A DNA stretch of 8,819 nucleotides. Source: Chlamydiota bacterium. GTDB taxonomy: Bacteria > Chlamydiota > Chlamydiia > Chlamydiales > JAJFMK01. Under the pieces are notes generated by a model. The model saw only the letters and a program-made list of their open reading frames with translations. It searched no databases and had not been told where the DNA came from. Positions 1 through 6,871 of this stretch are shown piece by piece. The stretch's first letter is position 1. Each line of letters begins with the position of its first letter. The translations under genes and the position numbers were made by a program. Location: NCBI GenBank assembly GCA_021772215.1, contig JAJFMK010000185.1, forward strand, positions 1 through 8,819. The letters run 5' to 3'.

Positions 1-2
1 TC

Positions 3-215
3 CCCTATGTTGATGAAAAGGTGCAGACGGCAGCCGAAGAGCCCCTCAGAGTTCAAAGAGATGGCTGCTTCATCGGGACAATGCTACAGCTGGCCGGTAT
101 CTTTTGCATCTATCAAAATCGGGAATTGATTTTAGAAAAAATCCCATACATCATCGAAAAGCTTCGATGCATAAAGATCACCTTCGAAAAGCCTGCGCCT
201 ACTTGTAACGACTGA
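3..215 (+). CDS. C-terminal end of an unrecognised protein (5' end outside the window)
   Basis: The frame is open from the left edge (CCC at base 3) to TGA at 213-215, giving 70 residues of a C-terminus. A GTG at 21 could serve as a start, but the frame continues upstream without a stop and no ribosome binding site precedes it, so a truncated longer gene is more likely. The tail contains a moderately hydrophobic stretch (GTMLQLAGIFCIY) followed by a charged amphipathic segment rich in Glu, Lys and Ile. I do not recognise the family. The last 17 bases overlap the 3' end of pheT on the opposite strand, a compact tail-to-tail arrangement with no room for a conventional terminator between the two. 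Confidence 0.55.
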   Translation, partial: PYVDEKVQTAAEEPLRVQRDGCFIGTMLQLAGIFCIYQNRELILEKIPYIIEKLRCIKITFEKPAPTCND

Positions 216-2592
216 TTAATTCAGTGGCGTTTTCTGTAACCCGGCCATGTTCAAGGTCCACCTCCTCTTGTGAGAGGGTTTTGTTGCGGTCGCGGTAGAT
301 GAAGTGAAGCGTCACATTTTTCTTTGTCACGCCAATCTTATCGCTGCGATAGACATCTTTTAACGACACCTCTTCAAGGTAGGGCGACTCGATAGCCTTA
401 ATATGCGAGAGGATATCCTGAATCGGAATCTCTTCACGCAGAGTCAACGTCCAGTCGCGATCTGAAGAGGGATACTGCGCAAGCGGCTTCATCTTCTCTT
501 CTGTTTTACGAAAAGCGTGAAGCCCATGCAGAATCACCTCAGCAACAAATATCCTCTGGGGAATATCCAGCGTGCGTTGAATTTCCGGGTGGATCTCTCC
601 AATCGTCCCCACCTCTTGGCCCTGCACTTCGATTTTGGCACGACGGCCATCATGAAATAGAGATAAATCAGAAGGGATAAACTGGATCCCATCAAGGCGC
701 ATCTCTTCGAGAAGGTTCTCTACAATACCCTTGACGTCATAAAAATCAACGCTACTGTCGCTACCATCCCAATGGTGAGGATCTCTTTGGCCCGAAAGAA
801 CAATCGTTGCGGCAGTCTGCTCCTTATATTGATCGCCCACCTTGTAGTGGATGCGTCCAATCTCAAAACCGCGCACATTTTTTGTCTGATAATCTACATT
901 ATGCTTTATCACACTTAAAAGCCCCGGAATCAAAGAGGGGCGTAAAATCGAATGCTCGATCGAAACGGGATTCATCACGGGGATCAACCCATCTTTGCTC
1001 GATGTGACAAGGGAGGCCTCTCCTTCAGAGATCAGATCGCAGGTGATGAACTCCTGCAGCCCCTCATTAATCAACCGCATTCTCACTTCTCGTTCAAGGA
1101 GGTAGATCGGCGCATGCTCCATTGATGAACCGCTATAGCGTCCTCCTTTCCTTGGGATGTTGTCATAGCCAAAGATACGCGCCACCTCTTCGATGATATC
1201 GATCTCCTGCTGGATGTCATGCCGAAAGGAGGGCACTTCAATTTCAAAGGTGCTCTTGCCATCCCATTTATAGGAAAATTGAAGTCGCTTGAGAATCGTC
1301 TCCACCTCATCGAGGCTAAGATGGACTCCCAGAATCTCTTCAATGCGCTTCAGACGGCAGTGAACCATGCGCGGTTCATAAGGCCCGCGGCTCACATCAA
1401 TTACACCCTCAACAGCTTGGGCTGCAGAGATCTCTTCGATTAGCATGGCAGCGCGGTCAAGGGCGCGTTTGACACCCTCGTAGTCGACACCTCTCTCAAA
1501 GCGCTTTGAAGAGTCTGTTGAGACCCCGAGAATTTTACAGCTCTTGCGTACCTGACTAGGATCAAAATAGGCGGACTCTAAAAGGACATTTTTAGTCGCT
1601 TCAGTTACACCACTCTCTTCACCGCCGATGACTCCTGCCACAGCGATCGGTTTTTCCGCATCGGCAATCACTAGCAGATCTTCGCTCAGCTGGCACTCTT
1701 TGCCATCTAAGGTAAGGATTTTCTCCCCATTGACAGCGCGACGTACCTTGATCTTGCCCCCTTTAAGAGTATCGAAGTCAAAGCCATGCATCGGCTGCCC
1801 CAGCTCTAGCATCACAAGATTGGTTACGTCGACGATGTTGTTGATGCTGCGGATTCCGCAAGCTTGAAGTTTACGCACTAGCCAAATAGGGCTTGGCCCC
1901 ACCTTCACATTCTCAATAAGGCGGCAGCAGTAACGCGGACATTTCTGACGCTCTGCCACCTCTACGCTCACTTTCTCTTCAATTTTTTGACCAATCTTCT
2001 CCTTCACAGAGATCTCAGGCAGCCTATAGGGAACCCCCGTCGCAGCGGAGAGTTCACGCAAAATCCCGAGCAGACTGAGATTGTGGCCCATGTTGGGAGT
2101 CAAAGAGATCTCGAAGATCACATCGGTAAACTGTTTTGCGAAATCGCTGCCGGTTACAGCTTTAGGATCGAGCTCTAAGATACCGTCATGTTCATCACTT
2201 AGCATCAGCTCCTTACCCGAGCAGAGCATTCCAAAGGACTCGACGCCGCGAATCTTTGTGCGGCGCACCTCAAAGGTCTCGCCCTTGACATCTGTCAGAC
2301 GAGCCCCTTCCGTAGCAAAGGGGTACTTCTTCCCCTCTTCGCAATTTGGGGCGCCGCAGACAACTTGATGCTCTTGCTTACCATCAAAGACCTTAGCCAA
2401 CACCAGCTTATCGGCGTTGGGATGCGGCACGCGGCTAGTCACCTCGCCCACAACCACAGAACTAAAACTTAAGCTTTCGGGAATGATCGCATCGACCTCG
2501 AGACCGAGCGACGTCAGAAGATCGGCCACCTCTTGGGGGCTTTTATCTATGTCTAGATGCTCTTTTATCCAGGAGAGGGGCAGTTGTAACAT
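199..2592 (-). CDS. pheT: Phenylalanine--tRNA ligase beta subunit
   Basis: Beta subunit of the cytoplasmic alpha2-beta2 phenylalanyl-tRNA synthetase, which charges tRNA-Phe with phenylalanine using ATP. The beta chain also carries the editing site that removes mischarged tyrosine. At 797 residues it has the full bacterial length and the usual domain order: an EMAP-like tRNA-binding domain at about 45-155 (VVVGEV, HPNADKL, VVCGAPN), a B3/B4 editing domain at about 215-385 (SINNIVDVTN, GQPMHGFD, VAGVIGG, SSKRFERGVD), a B5 domain at about 408-482 (VPSFRHDI, EEVARIFGYDNIP), a catalytic-like core to about 690, and a C-terminal anticodon-binding FDX-ACB domain at about 705-797 (YPSSDRDWTL, LTLR, LSQEEVD). 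The ATG is preceded by GGAG at 2606-2603 with a rather long 10-base spacer. The partner pheS is not in the window. The gene follows rplM-rpsI on the same strand but behind a strong terminator. Confidence 0.97.
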   Translation of the reverse strand: MLQLPLSWIKEHLDIDKSPQEVADLLTSLGLEVDAIIPESLSFSSVVVGEVTSRVPHPNADKLVLAKVFDGKQEHQVVCGAPNCEEGKKYPFATEGARLTDVKGETFEVRRTKIRGVESFGMLCSGKELMLSDEHDGILELDPKAVTGSDFAKQFTDVIFEISLTPNMGHNLSLLGILRELSAATGVPYRLPEISVKEKIGQKIEEKVSVEVAERQKCPRYCCRLIENVKVGPSPIWLVRKLQACGIRSINNIVDVTNLVMLELGQPMHGFDFDTLKGGKIKVRRAVNGEKILTLDGKECQLSEDLLVIADAEKPIAVAGVIGGEESGVTEATKNVLLESAYFDPSQVRKSCKILGVSTDSSKRFERGVDYEGVKRALDRAAMLIEEISAAQAVEGVIDVSRGPYEPRMVHCRLKRIEEILGVHLSLDEVETILKRLQFSYKWDGKSTFEIEVPSFRHDIQQEIDIIEEVARIFGYDNIPRKGGRYSGSSMEHAPIYLLEREVRMRLINEGLQEFITCDLISEGEASLVTSSKDGLIPVMNPVSIEHSILRPSLIPGLLSVIKHNVDYQTKNVRGFEIGRIHYKVGDQYKEQTAATIVLSGQRDPHHWDGSDSSVDFYDVKGIVENLLEEMRLDGIQFIPSDLSLFHDGRRAKIEVQGQEVGTIGEIHPEIQRTLDIPQRIFVAEVILHGLHAFRKTEEKMKPLAQYPSSDRDWTLTLREEIPIQDILSHIKAIESPYLEEVSLKDVYRSDKIGVTKKNVTLHFIYRDRNKTLSQEEVDLEHGRVTENATELISRYK

Positions 2593-2622
2593 TTTTCTTT
2601 AACTCCGGGTCGAAAAAAGGAC

Positions 2623-2653
2623 AAAAAAAGCCCTCCGAAAGATCTGGAGGGCT
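2623..2653 (-). terminator. Rho-independent terminator after rpsI
   Basis: Read on the minus strand, an 8-bp perfect stem (AGCCCTCC pairing with GGAGGGCT, bases 2653-2646 and 2636-2629) encloses a 9-base loop and runs directly into a T tract at 2629-2623. It begins 10 bases after the rpsI stop codon. It should end the rplM-rpsI transcript and so separates it from pheT, whose ATG is only 30 bases beyond the T tract. Confidence 0.9.
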
Positions 2654-2663
2654 GATGTAAAAC

Positions 2664-3050
2664 TTAACGTTTTGAGAACTGGAAGCGCTTTCTCGCTCCG
2701 GCAAGACCGTACTTCTTACGCTCTTTCTTACGTGGGTCGCGTGTCAAGTAGCCAAGCGGCTTAAATGTCTGCTTTCTCATCTCATCTTGACCGACGAGAG
2801 CTCTAGCTAAACCGAGCCTTGTGGCGATTGTTTGCGCCTCAATTCCGCCACCATGAATGGTGATGACGAGGTCAAAATTACCATTTAAATCAAGCGTCTT
2901 AAGAGGCGCTAGGATCGCCTCGCGCTGGATTTCTAGAGGAAAGTACTCTTCAAAGGCGCGTCCATTGACACGAACCTTTCCCTCTCCCGGTCTCACTCTA
3001 ACAGAGGAGACAGCACACTTTCTTCTTCCTACTCCAATATTCTCTTCCAT
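2664..3050 (-). CDS. rpsI: 30S ribosomal protein S9 (uS9)
   Basis: Small-subunit ribosomal protein whose C-terminal tail reaches the P-site tRNA. At 128 residues it has the normal bacterial length. Family signatures are GRRKCAVSSVRVRPGEGKVRVNG near the N-terminus (residues about 8-30, Ala-to-Ser variations included), the central GGGIEAQ...ATRLGLARAL block at about 67-86, and the basic C-terminus ending RKRFQFSKR. An AAAGGT ribosome binding site lies about 7 bases before the ATG. It starts 14 bases after the rplM stop, the conserved L13-S9 operon pair, and is followed at once by a strong terminator. Confidence 0.97.
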   Translation of the reverse strand: MEENIGVGRRKCAVSSVRVRPGEGKVRVNGRAFEEYFPLEIQREAILAPLKTLDLNGNFDLVITIHGGGIEAQTIATRLGLARALVGQDEMRKQTFKPLGYLTRDPRKKERKKYGLAGARKRFQFSKR

Positions 3051-3064
3051 TCAATTTACCTTTT

Positions 3065-3505
3065 TTACGCAGATACCGCGATCGGTTTTTGCGCTTCCAT
3101 GTTGTGTTTGTTGCCGGCAAAGATGCGCAGTCTCTTCAACTGACGGCGGCCTAGCTTTGTCTTTGGCATCATCCCTTTGACGGCATGCTCAATAATTCTT
3201 TCAGGATTCTTATGCAGCATAGTGCGATAAGGAATCTCTCTTAGTCCACCGATAAACCCAGTATAGTGGCGATAGACTTTCTGTGCCTCTTTATTTCCTG
3301 TTACGCTAACCTTCTCGGCGTTCAGAATGATCACTCCATCTCCCCCATCAGCATGGGGTGTAAAGTCAGCCTTGTGTTTGCCTCTTAGGATCTTAGCGAC
3401 CTCAGCTGCAAAACGGCCCAATGTCTTTCCTTCAGCGTCGAGGGTGATCCAGTTGTGTTCCACCTCTTGGTCTTTCAGCATAAAGGTTTTGTCTTCTTCT
3501 CTCAT
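3065..3505 (-). CDS. rplM: 50S ribosomal protein L13 (uL13)
   Basis: Early-assembly protein of the large ribosomal subunit. The 146-residue product shows the L13 core: W-x-x-L-DAEGKTLGR (about residues 19-31), EVAKILRGKHK, FTPH, GDGVIILNAEKVSVTGNK, KVYRHYTGF, and the signature AVKGMMPKTKLGRRQ at about 108-122. The C-terminus is a little variable, as usual in this family. GAGG at 3514-3511 sits 5 bases before the ATG. It is the first gene of the rplM-rpsI pair, and a plausible promoter lies just upstream. The wording of the conserved blocks resembles chlamydial L13 as I remember it; this is the main taxonomic clue in the window. Confidence 0.97.
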   Translation of the reverse strand: MREEDKTFMLKDQEVEHNWITLDAEGKTLGRFAAEVAKILRGKHKADFTPHADGGDGVIILNAEKVSVTGNKEAQKVYRHYTGFIGGLREIPYRTMLHKNPERIIEHAVKGMMPKTKLGRRQLKRLRIFAGNKHNMEAQKPIAVSA

Positions 3506-3534
3506 TGCTCCCTCGCTTGAATTACGATAGAGCT

Positions 3535-3564
3535 ATCATACTCTTTCTCTTACTTTTTTTGCAA
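3535..3564 (-). promoter_or_regulatory. Candidate sigma-70-type promoter for rplM-rpsI
   Basis: On the minus strand TTGCAA (3564-3559) and TATGAT (3540-3535) are separated by 18 bases. The -10 element matches the consensus at 5 of 6 positions and the -35 at 4 of 6. The spacer is A/G-rich. Transcription would start about 20 bases before the rplM ATG. The element lies between the 3' end of the HemJ-like gene and rplM, so the ribosomal operon can be transcribed on its own. Confidence 0.55.
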
Positions 3565-3583
3565 TTTGAAAGAATTATAAAAT

Positions 3584-4009
3584 CTACTTAACATGAAGGA
3601 CATAAATGCTAAAAAGCGTGGCGATTAAAAAGAGTCCTATAAAGCCGTGTAAAATTTTATATTTTATACCGCGCGAACTATCCACCTCAAGCTGTAGCTG
3701 ATTAACCCACTTCCCGACAGCCACATCACAGACGACTAAAAGCGCCACAAAAGTCAACTTCATATGAAACCAGCCTTGCGAGAAATCGACAGTGCTGAGA
3801 CCATTAATTAATAAAAAAAGACCCAAAAGAATCGTCAAGACCATCGCAGGCATATCGACGAAATAGTAGATACGCTTATAGATCTTCGCCACTTTGAGCT
3901 GCGACTCTCCATCGAGCTTCACGTGATAGCCCAAAAGTCTCGACAACGTCAGAAGAGTCCCCATCCAGATGATCACAAAGAGAACGTGGAACAGTTTTAG
4001 ATAGGCCAT
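3584..4009 (-). CDS. hemJ: HemJ-like protoporphyrinogen IX oxidase (UPF0093 family membrane protein)
   Basis: A 141-residue inner-membrane protein with four predicted helices at about 4-24, 52-71, 80-99 and 118-139. It fits the HemJ family, the heme-containing enzyme that oxidises protoporphyrinogen IX to protoporphyrin IX in bacteria lacking HemG or HemY. Supporting features are the short length, an N-terminal FHVLFVIIWMGTLLTLSRLLGYH block (His8, Trp15, Gly17, Arg24, His29; family form H..Ww.G.f.LpRLfvYh), the second-helix MPAMVLTILLGL motif, and GWFHMKL opening helix three. AGGAG lies 5 bases before the ATG. It is divergent from miaB and precedes rplM on the same strand, with no terminator seen between. 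A different small membrane family of similar topology (CopD-like) is the main alternative. The gene symbol rests on remembered family motifs, not on an alignment. Confidence 0.75.
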   Translation of the reverse strand: MAYLKLFHVLFVIIWMGTLLTLSRLLGYHVKLDGESQLKVAKIYKRIYYFVDMPAMVLTILLGLFLLINGLSTVDFSQGWFHMKLTFVALLVVCDVAVGKWVNQLQLEVDSSRGIKYKILHGFIGLFLIATLFSIYVLHVK

Positions 4010-4067
4010 TTATACTCCTTTATATAAAATAGTCCTCAGTTATCGCAGACCAGGAGTTAAATATCCA
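4010..4067. promoter_or_regulatory. Divergent intergenic region between hemJ and miaB
   Basis: These 58 bases must carry the start signals of both divergent genes. The minus-strand AGGAG of hemJ is at 4018-4014, and an AGGAG for miaB is at 4052-4056, 11 bases before its ATG, which is rather long. An A/T-rich core (TATATAAAAT, 4021-4030) could supply a -10 element in either direction, but I see no convincing -35 partner for either, so no promoter is called precisely. Confidence 0.35.
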
Positions 4068-5414
4068 ATGAGAAATCCAAAATCTTTCTTCATACGTACA
4101 TATGGCTGTCAAATGAATGAGCTAGACGGCGATGTAATGGCAGGCATGCTCGAAAAGCGAGGGCTGCAGCGCACCGACAGCGAAAACGACGCCGACCTTC
4201 TGCTCTATAACACCTGCTCTGTGCGCGACCTCGCCGAAAGAAAGGTAATGGGAAAGCTAGGCCAGCTAGGTCGCTCAAAAAACCGCCGCAGCAAAATCAT
4301 CGGCGTCACCGGCTGCATGGCCAACAACAAGAAAAATTCTCTCTTTAAAAAGATTCCCCATCTCGACTTCGTCCTAGGCACCAACAACATCCACCAACTG
4401 GGTGAAATCCTTGACGACCTACTCACTAAAGAGGAGCAGCAGATCAAAACAGACGATCGCTTCTCCCACGAGCTCGACTACTCCCTCGCCACGCGACCCG
4501 ATAAATACAAAGCGTACGTCTCTATCATCCGCGGCTGCAACAAGCACTGCACCTACTGCATCGTCCCCTACACACGCGGCAAAGAGGTCTCCCGCCCCCC
4601 CGAAAGCATCGTTTTAGAGTGTCAGCAGCTAGTCGACCAGGGCTACCAAGAGATCACCCTCCTCGGTCAAAACGTCAACAGCTACGGTAAAGATACACCT
4701 GAAACGAACTGCCTCTTCCATGATCTCCTCGCTAAGCTAGATCAGATCAATGGTTTACGCCGCGTCCGCTTTATGACCTCACACCCTTGCGACATCACAC
4801 CCGCCTTGATGGAGGCTGTCCGCGACCTACCCTCCCTCTGCGAACTGATTCACTTTCCGATGCAGGCCGGCTCAGACCGCGTCTTACGCAAGATGCACCG
4901 CATCTACACCATAGGCGAATATCTCGAAAAAATAGAGCAATTCCGCCAAATTGCGCCCAATGTCCGCCTCGGCACCGACATCATCGTCGGCTTCCCCACC
5001 GAAACCGACGAGGATTTTGAAGAAACCTACCGCCTGATGGAGGAGATCGAATATTCGCTCGCCTTTATCTTCGCCTACAGCCCACGCAAAGGAACTCCCG
5101 CCACCCGCTGGAAAGATGACATCCCCGAAGAGGTGAAGCAAGAGCGCCTCCATCGCCTCCTCGCCCTCCAAGAGTCAATCAACAAAAAGGAGCGTGAGTC
5201 GATGCTAGGCGAAACGGTCGAGGTGCTTGTAGAAAAGCGCAGCCGCCGCGACAGTCAACTGCTCAAAGGACTCACCCGCTGCTGGAAAAATGTCCTCTTC
5301 CCCGGTGAAGATGCCCTCCTCGGGACTCTACAGAAGGTCCGCCTCCACAGCTTCACGCATAGCACGTTCTTCGCTGAAAAGGCGGACGAAAATCCGATGC
5401 GGTTGATTGGCTAA
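4068..5414 (+). CDS. miaB: tRNA-2-methylthio-N6-dimethylallyladenosine synthase (methylthiotransferase)
   Basis: Radical-SAM enzyme that adds a methylthio group to N6-isopentenyl-A37 of tRNAs reading UNN codons, using two [4Fe-4S] clusters. At 448 residues it has the family length and order. The N-terminal methylthiotransferase domain carries the three cluster cysteines Cys14 (TYGCQMN), Cys50 (YNTCSVR) and Cys83 (GVTGCMA). The radical-SAM domain has CNKHCTYC (Cys157, Cys161, Cys164), followed by IVPYTRG, LLGQNVNSYG, RVRFMTSHP, HFPMQAGSD and DIIVGFPTET. A C-terminal TRAM RNA-binding domain spans about 380-445. The related families MtaB and RimO are less likely because MQAGSDRVLRKMHR and the N-terminal spacing follow MiaB. 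Unlike most neighbours it lies on the + strand, and its codons are visibly richer in C than in G. It ends 3 bases from the stop of a convergent small gene. Confidence 0.95.
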   Translation: MRNPKSFFIRTYGCQMNELDGDVMAGMLEKRGLQRTDSENDADLLLYNTCSVRDLAERKVMGKLGQLGRSKNRRSKIIGVTGCMANNKKNSLFKKIPHLDFVLGTNNIHQLGEILDDLLTKEEQQIKTDDRFSHELDYSLATRPDKYKAYVSIIRGCNKHCTYCIVPYTRGKEVSRPPESIVLECQQLVDQGYQEITLLGQNVNSYGKDTPETNCLFHDLLAKLDQINGLRRVRFMTSHPCDITPALMEAVRDLPSLCELIHFPMQAGSDRVLRKMHRIYTIGEYLEKIEQFRQIAPNVRLGTDIIVGFPTETDEDFEETYRLMEEIEYSLAFIFAYSPRKGTPATRWKDDIPEEVKQERLHRLLALQESINKKERESMLGETVEVLVEKRSRRDSQLLKGLTRCWKNVLFPGEDALLGTLQKVRLHSFTHSTFFAEKADENPMRLIG

Positions 5415-5417
5415 AAC

Positions 5418-5750
5418 CTATGAAGCAAGAGCTAAATGTGCATCCCATAAACGCTTAAGTAGAGCTGTTTCTTCATGAGACCTTAAAATATTTCGAATGC
5501 TCGACTTCATTAGACTACAGGATATACTGCCTGAGATAATCTCCATCTGAAGCTGTCTAGCTATATCTATCTCGTGTGGTTGGGCATCATTCTCTTCTAA
5601 AGTTGCCGATCCCAATCGATTAAAGGAAGTGCTCAATACCTTAATGGTTAAGACTTCTGAACCAATGACGTAGGCGTTAATGGCACAAATAAATAAATGT
5701 TGATTCGAAGAATAAGTTGTTTTAGGGATGTCAAATATATAACCACTCAA
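5418..5750 (-). CDS. Unrecognised small protein, main reading frame (apparent 5' frameshift)
   Basis: A 110-codon frame on the minus strand that I cannot assign to a family. Its only possible upstream start is TTG at 5750, with no ribosome binding site before it and an in-frame TGA two codons further up. A much better start (ATG at 5782 with AAGGAG 5 bases before it) lies in another frame and reaches a stop at 5749-5747. One extra T in the TTTT run at 5752-5749 would join the two into a 121-residue protein beginning MSNYMQTIDRFLSGYIF. The product has a moderately hydrophobic centre (HLFICAINAYVIGSEVLTIKVL, here split by eye as helix or strand) and an amphipathic C-terminal half, with no signal peptide seen. 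It converges on miaB (3 bases apart) and lies downstream of purM on the same strand. It may be a real frameshifted gene, a decaying one, or a sequencing error. Confidence 0.5.
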   Translation of the reverse strand: MSGYIFDIPKTTYSSNQHLFICAINAYVIGSEVLTIKVLSTSFNRLGSATLEENDAQPHEIDIARQLQMEIISGSISCSLMKSSIRNILRSHEETALLKRLWDAHLALAS

Positions 5751-5782
5751 AAGCGATCAATAGTTTGCATGTAATTGGACAT
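5747..5782 (-). other. 11-codon start segment with strong ribosome binding site, out of frame with 5418-5750
   Basis: ATG at 5782 is preceded by AAGGAG at 5793-5788 with ideal 5-base spacing, one of the better initiation signals in the window. It encodes MSNYMQTIDRF and then TGA. The stop overlaps the TTG that opens the long frame, so the reading frame shifts by -1 at a four-T run. Upstream, TTGACA at 5841-5836 (inside the purM 3' end) is a perfect -35 hexamer, but the hexamer 17 bases further (TAGCTT) is a poor -10, so a promoter is not claimed. Confidence 0.6.
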
Positions 5783-5827
5783 AATGACTCCTTGTTATTT
5801 TGACGACATATCAAGCTAAGTCGAAGA

Positions 5828-6871
5828 TCAGTTGATGTCAACAGTACCAATCACTTTTGCCCCGTCTAATTGATTGAGAATTTCCTGACAGTTTTCCCTG
5901 GAGGCAATTAACACAAGCCCAATCCCTAAATTAAACGTGCGCACCATTTCGCTTTTCTCAACATCTCCCACTTCTTGGAGCCAACAAAATACAGGAGGAA
6001 CAGCCCAGCTCGTATAGTCTAAAGAGACTTTTAACGTTTTAGGCAAAACCCTTGGAATATTTTCAACGAGTCCTCCGCCCGTAATATGAGCAATCGCCTT
6101 AATTTTATCATCTCTACTGAGAGGCAAAACTTGCTTACCATAGATCTTTGTGGGGACTAACAGTGCCTCACCTAAAGTTGGACAGCTCGACTCAAAAGGA
6201 GGAGGCGCCTCCAGCGAAATATTGTGATCATTAATAATCTTACGAACGAGAGAAAAACCATTAGAGTGCAATCCAGAACTTGGCAGCCCAATAACCACAT
6301 CTCCCTCTTCGATCTGATCCAATTTAGGCAGCAACTTCTCCCGCTCTACAACGCCCACCGCAAATCCGGCGAGGTCATACTCTCCTTCTCGATAGAGACC
6401 AGGCATCTCCGCCGTCTCGCCACCGGTTAAAGCGCAGCCGCTCTCTTTGCATCCCGTAGCAATGCCGGAAACGATCTCATACCCCTCTTCAGGGCTCAGC
6501 TTACCCATCGCATAGTAGTCTAAAAAGAACAGTGGCTCAGCCCCTTGAGCCAGAAGGTCATTGACACACATCGCCACCAGATCAATACCGATTGTGTCAT
6601 GTTTATTCATATCGTGAGCTATTTTTAGCTTCGTTCCCACACCATCTGTTGTACTAACAAGGAGAGGATCGTTATAACAGAGCTTCGCTAGGTCAAAGAC
6701 ACCCCCAAAACCGCCAATTTCAGCATCTGCACCTGGGCGGACAGTCTCTTTAACAAGCGGCTTAATCAGCTCGACCAGCTCTTGCCCCTTATCGATATCA
6801 ACACCTGCTTCTTGGTAGGTAGAGGCATGTAACGACAAAGCAGTTAACAAAAACGGTATGTTTCTTCTCAT
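5828..6871 (-). CDS. purM: Phosphoribosylformylglycinamidine cyclo-ligase (AIR synthetase)
   Basis: Converts FGAM plus ATP into aminoimidazole ribonucleotide (AIR), the fifth step of de novo purine synthesis; AIR is also the precursor of the thiamin pyrimidine. All family blocks are present: AGVDI (22-26), GGFGG (53-57), DGVGTK (76-81, nucleotide loop), HDTIGIDLVAMCVND (91-105), GAEPLFFLDYY, GGETAEMPG (150-158), SSGLHSNGFSLVRK (198-211), HITGGG (262-267), ENIPR and FNLGIG. At 347 residues it is near normal length, but the N-terminus is about 10 residues longer than usual and hydrophobic (IPFLLTALSL), while the C-terminus stops soon after the VIG motif. The ATG overlaps the stop of the upstream Myb/SANT gene (ATGA), so translation is probably coupled. 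TTG at 6838 is an alternative start that would give a more typical N-terminus, but it has no ribosome binding site. No other purine gene is in the window. Confidence 0.95.
   Translation of the reverse strand: MRRNIPFLLTALSLHASTYQEAGVDIDKGQELVELIKPLVKETVRPGADAEIGGFGGVFDLAKLCYNDPLLVSTTDGVGTKLKIAHDMNKHDTIGIDLVAMCVNDLLAQGAEPLFFLDYYAMGKLSPEEGYEIVSGIATGCKESGCALTGGETAEMPGLYREGEYDLAGFAVGVVEREKLLPKLDQIEEGDVVIGLPSSGLHSNGFSLVRKIINDHNISLEAPPPFESSCPTLGEALLVPTKIYGKQVLPLSRDDKIKAIAHITGGGLVENIPRVLPKTLKVSLDYTSWAVPPVFCWLQEVGDVEKSEMVRTFNLGIGLVLIASRENCQEILNQLDGAKVIGTVDIN

Noticed and set aside
152..169. Perfect inverted repeat CATCGAA-AAGC-TTCGATG as a possible terminator of pheT
   Set aside because: The stem is only 7 bp and lies inside the coding end of the left partial gene. 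On the minus strand the T run is about 11 bases away, and on the + strand there is none.
807..2602. Several open frames on the + strand opposite pheT, and one on the minus strand in another frame (1083-1343)
   Set aside because: All lie inside a full-length, well-conserved pheT and show no protein-family features or initiation signals.
4090..5171. Open frames antisense to miaB (for example 4090-4278, 4205-4447, 4884-5171)
   Set aside because: They are by-products of the C-rich codons of miaB: no ribosome binding sites, no recognisable motifs, and miaB itself is intact and conserved.
5831..5842. Short palindrome GTTGA-TG-TCAAC at the purM 3' end
   Set aside because: Only 5-bp arms, inside the last purM codons, without a T tract; too weak for a terminator or operator call.
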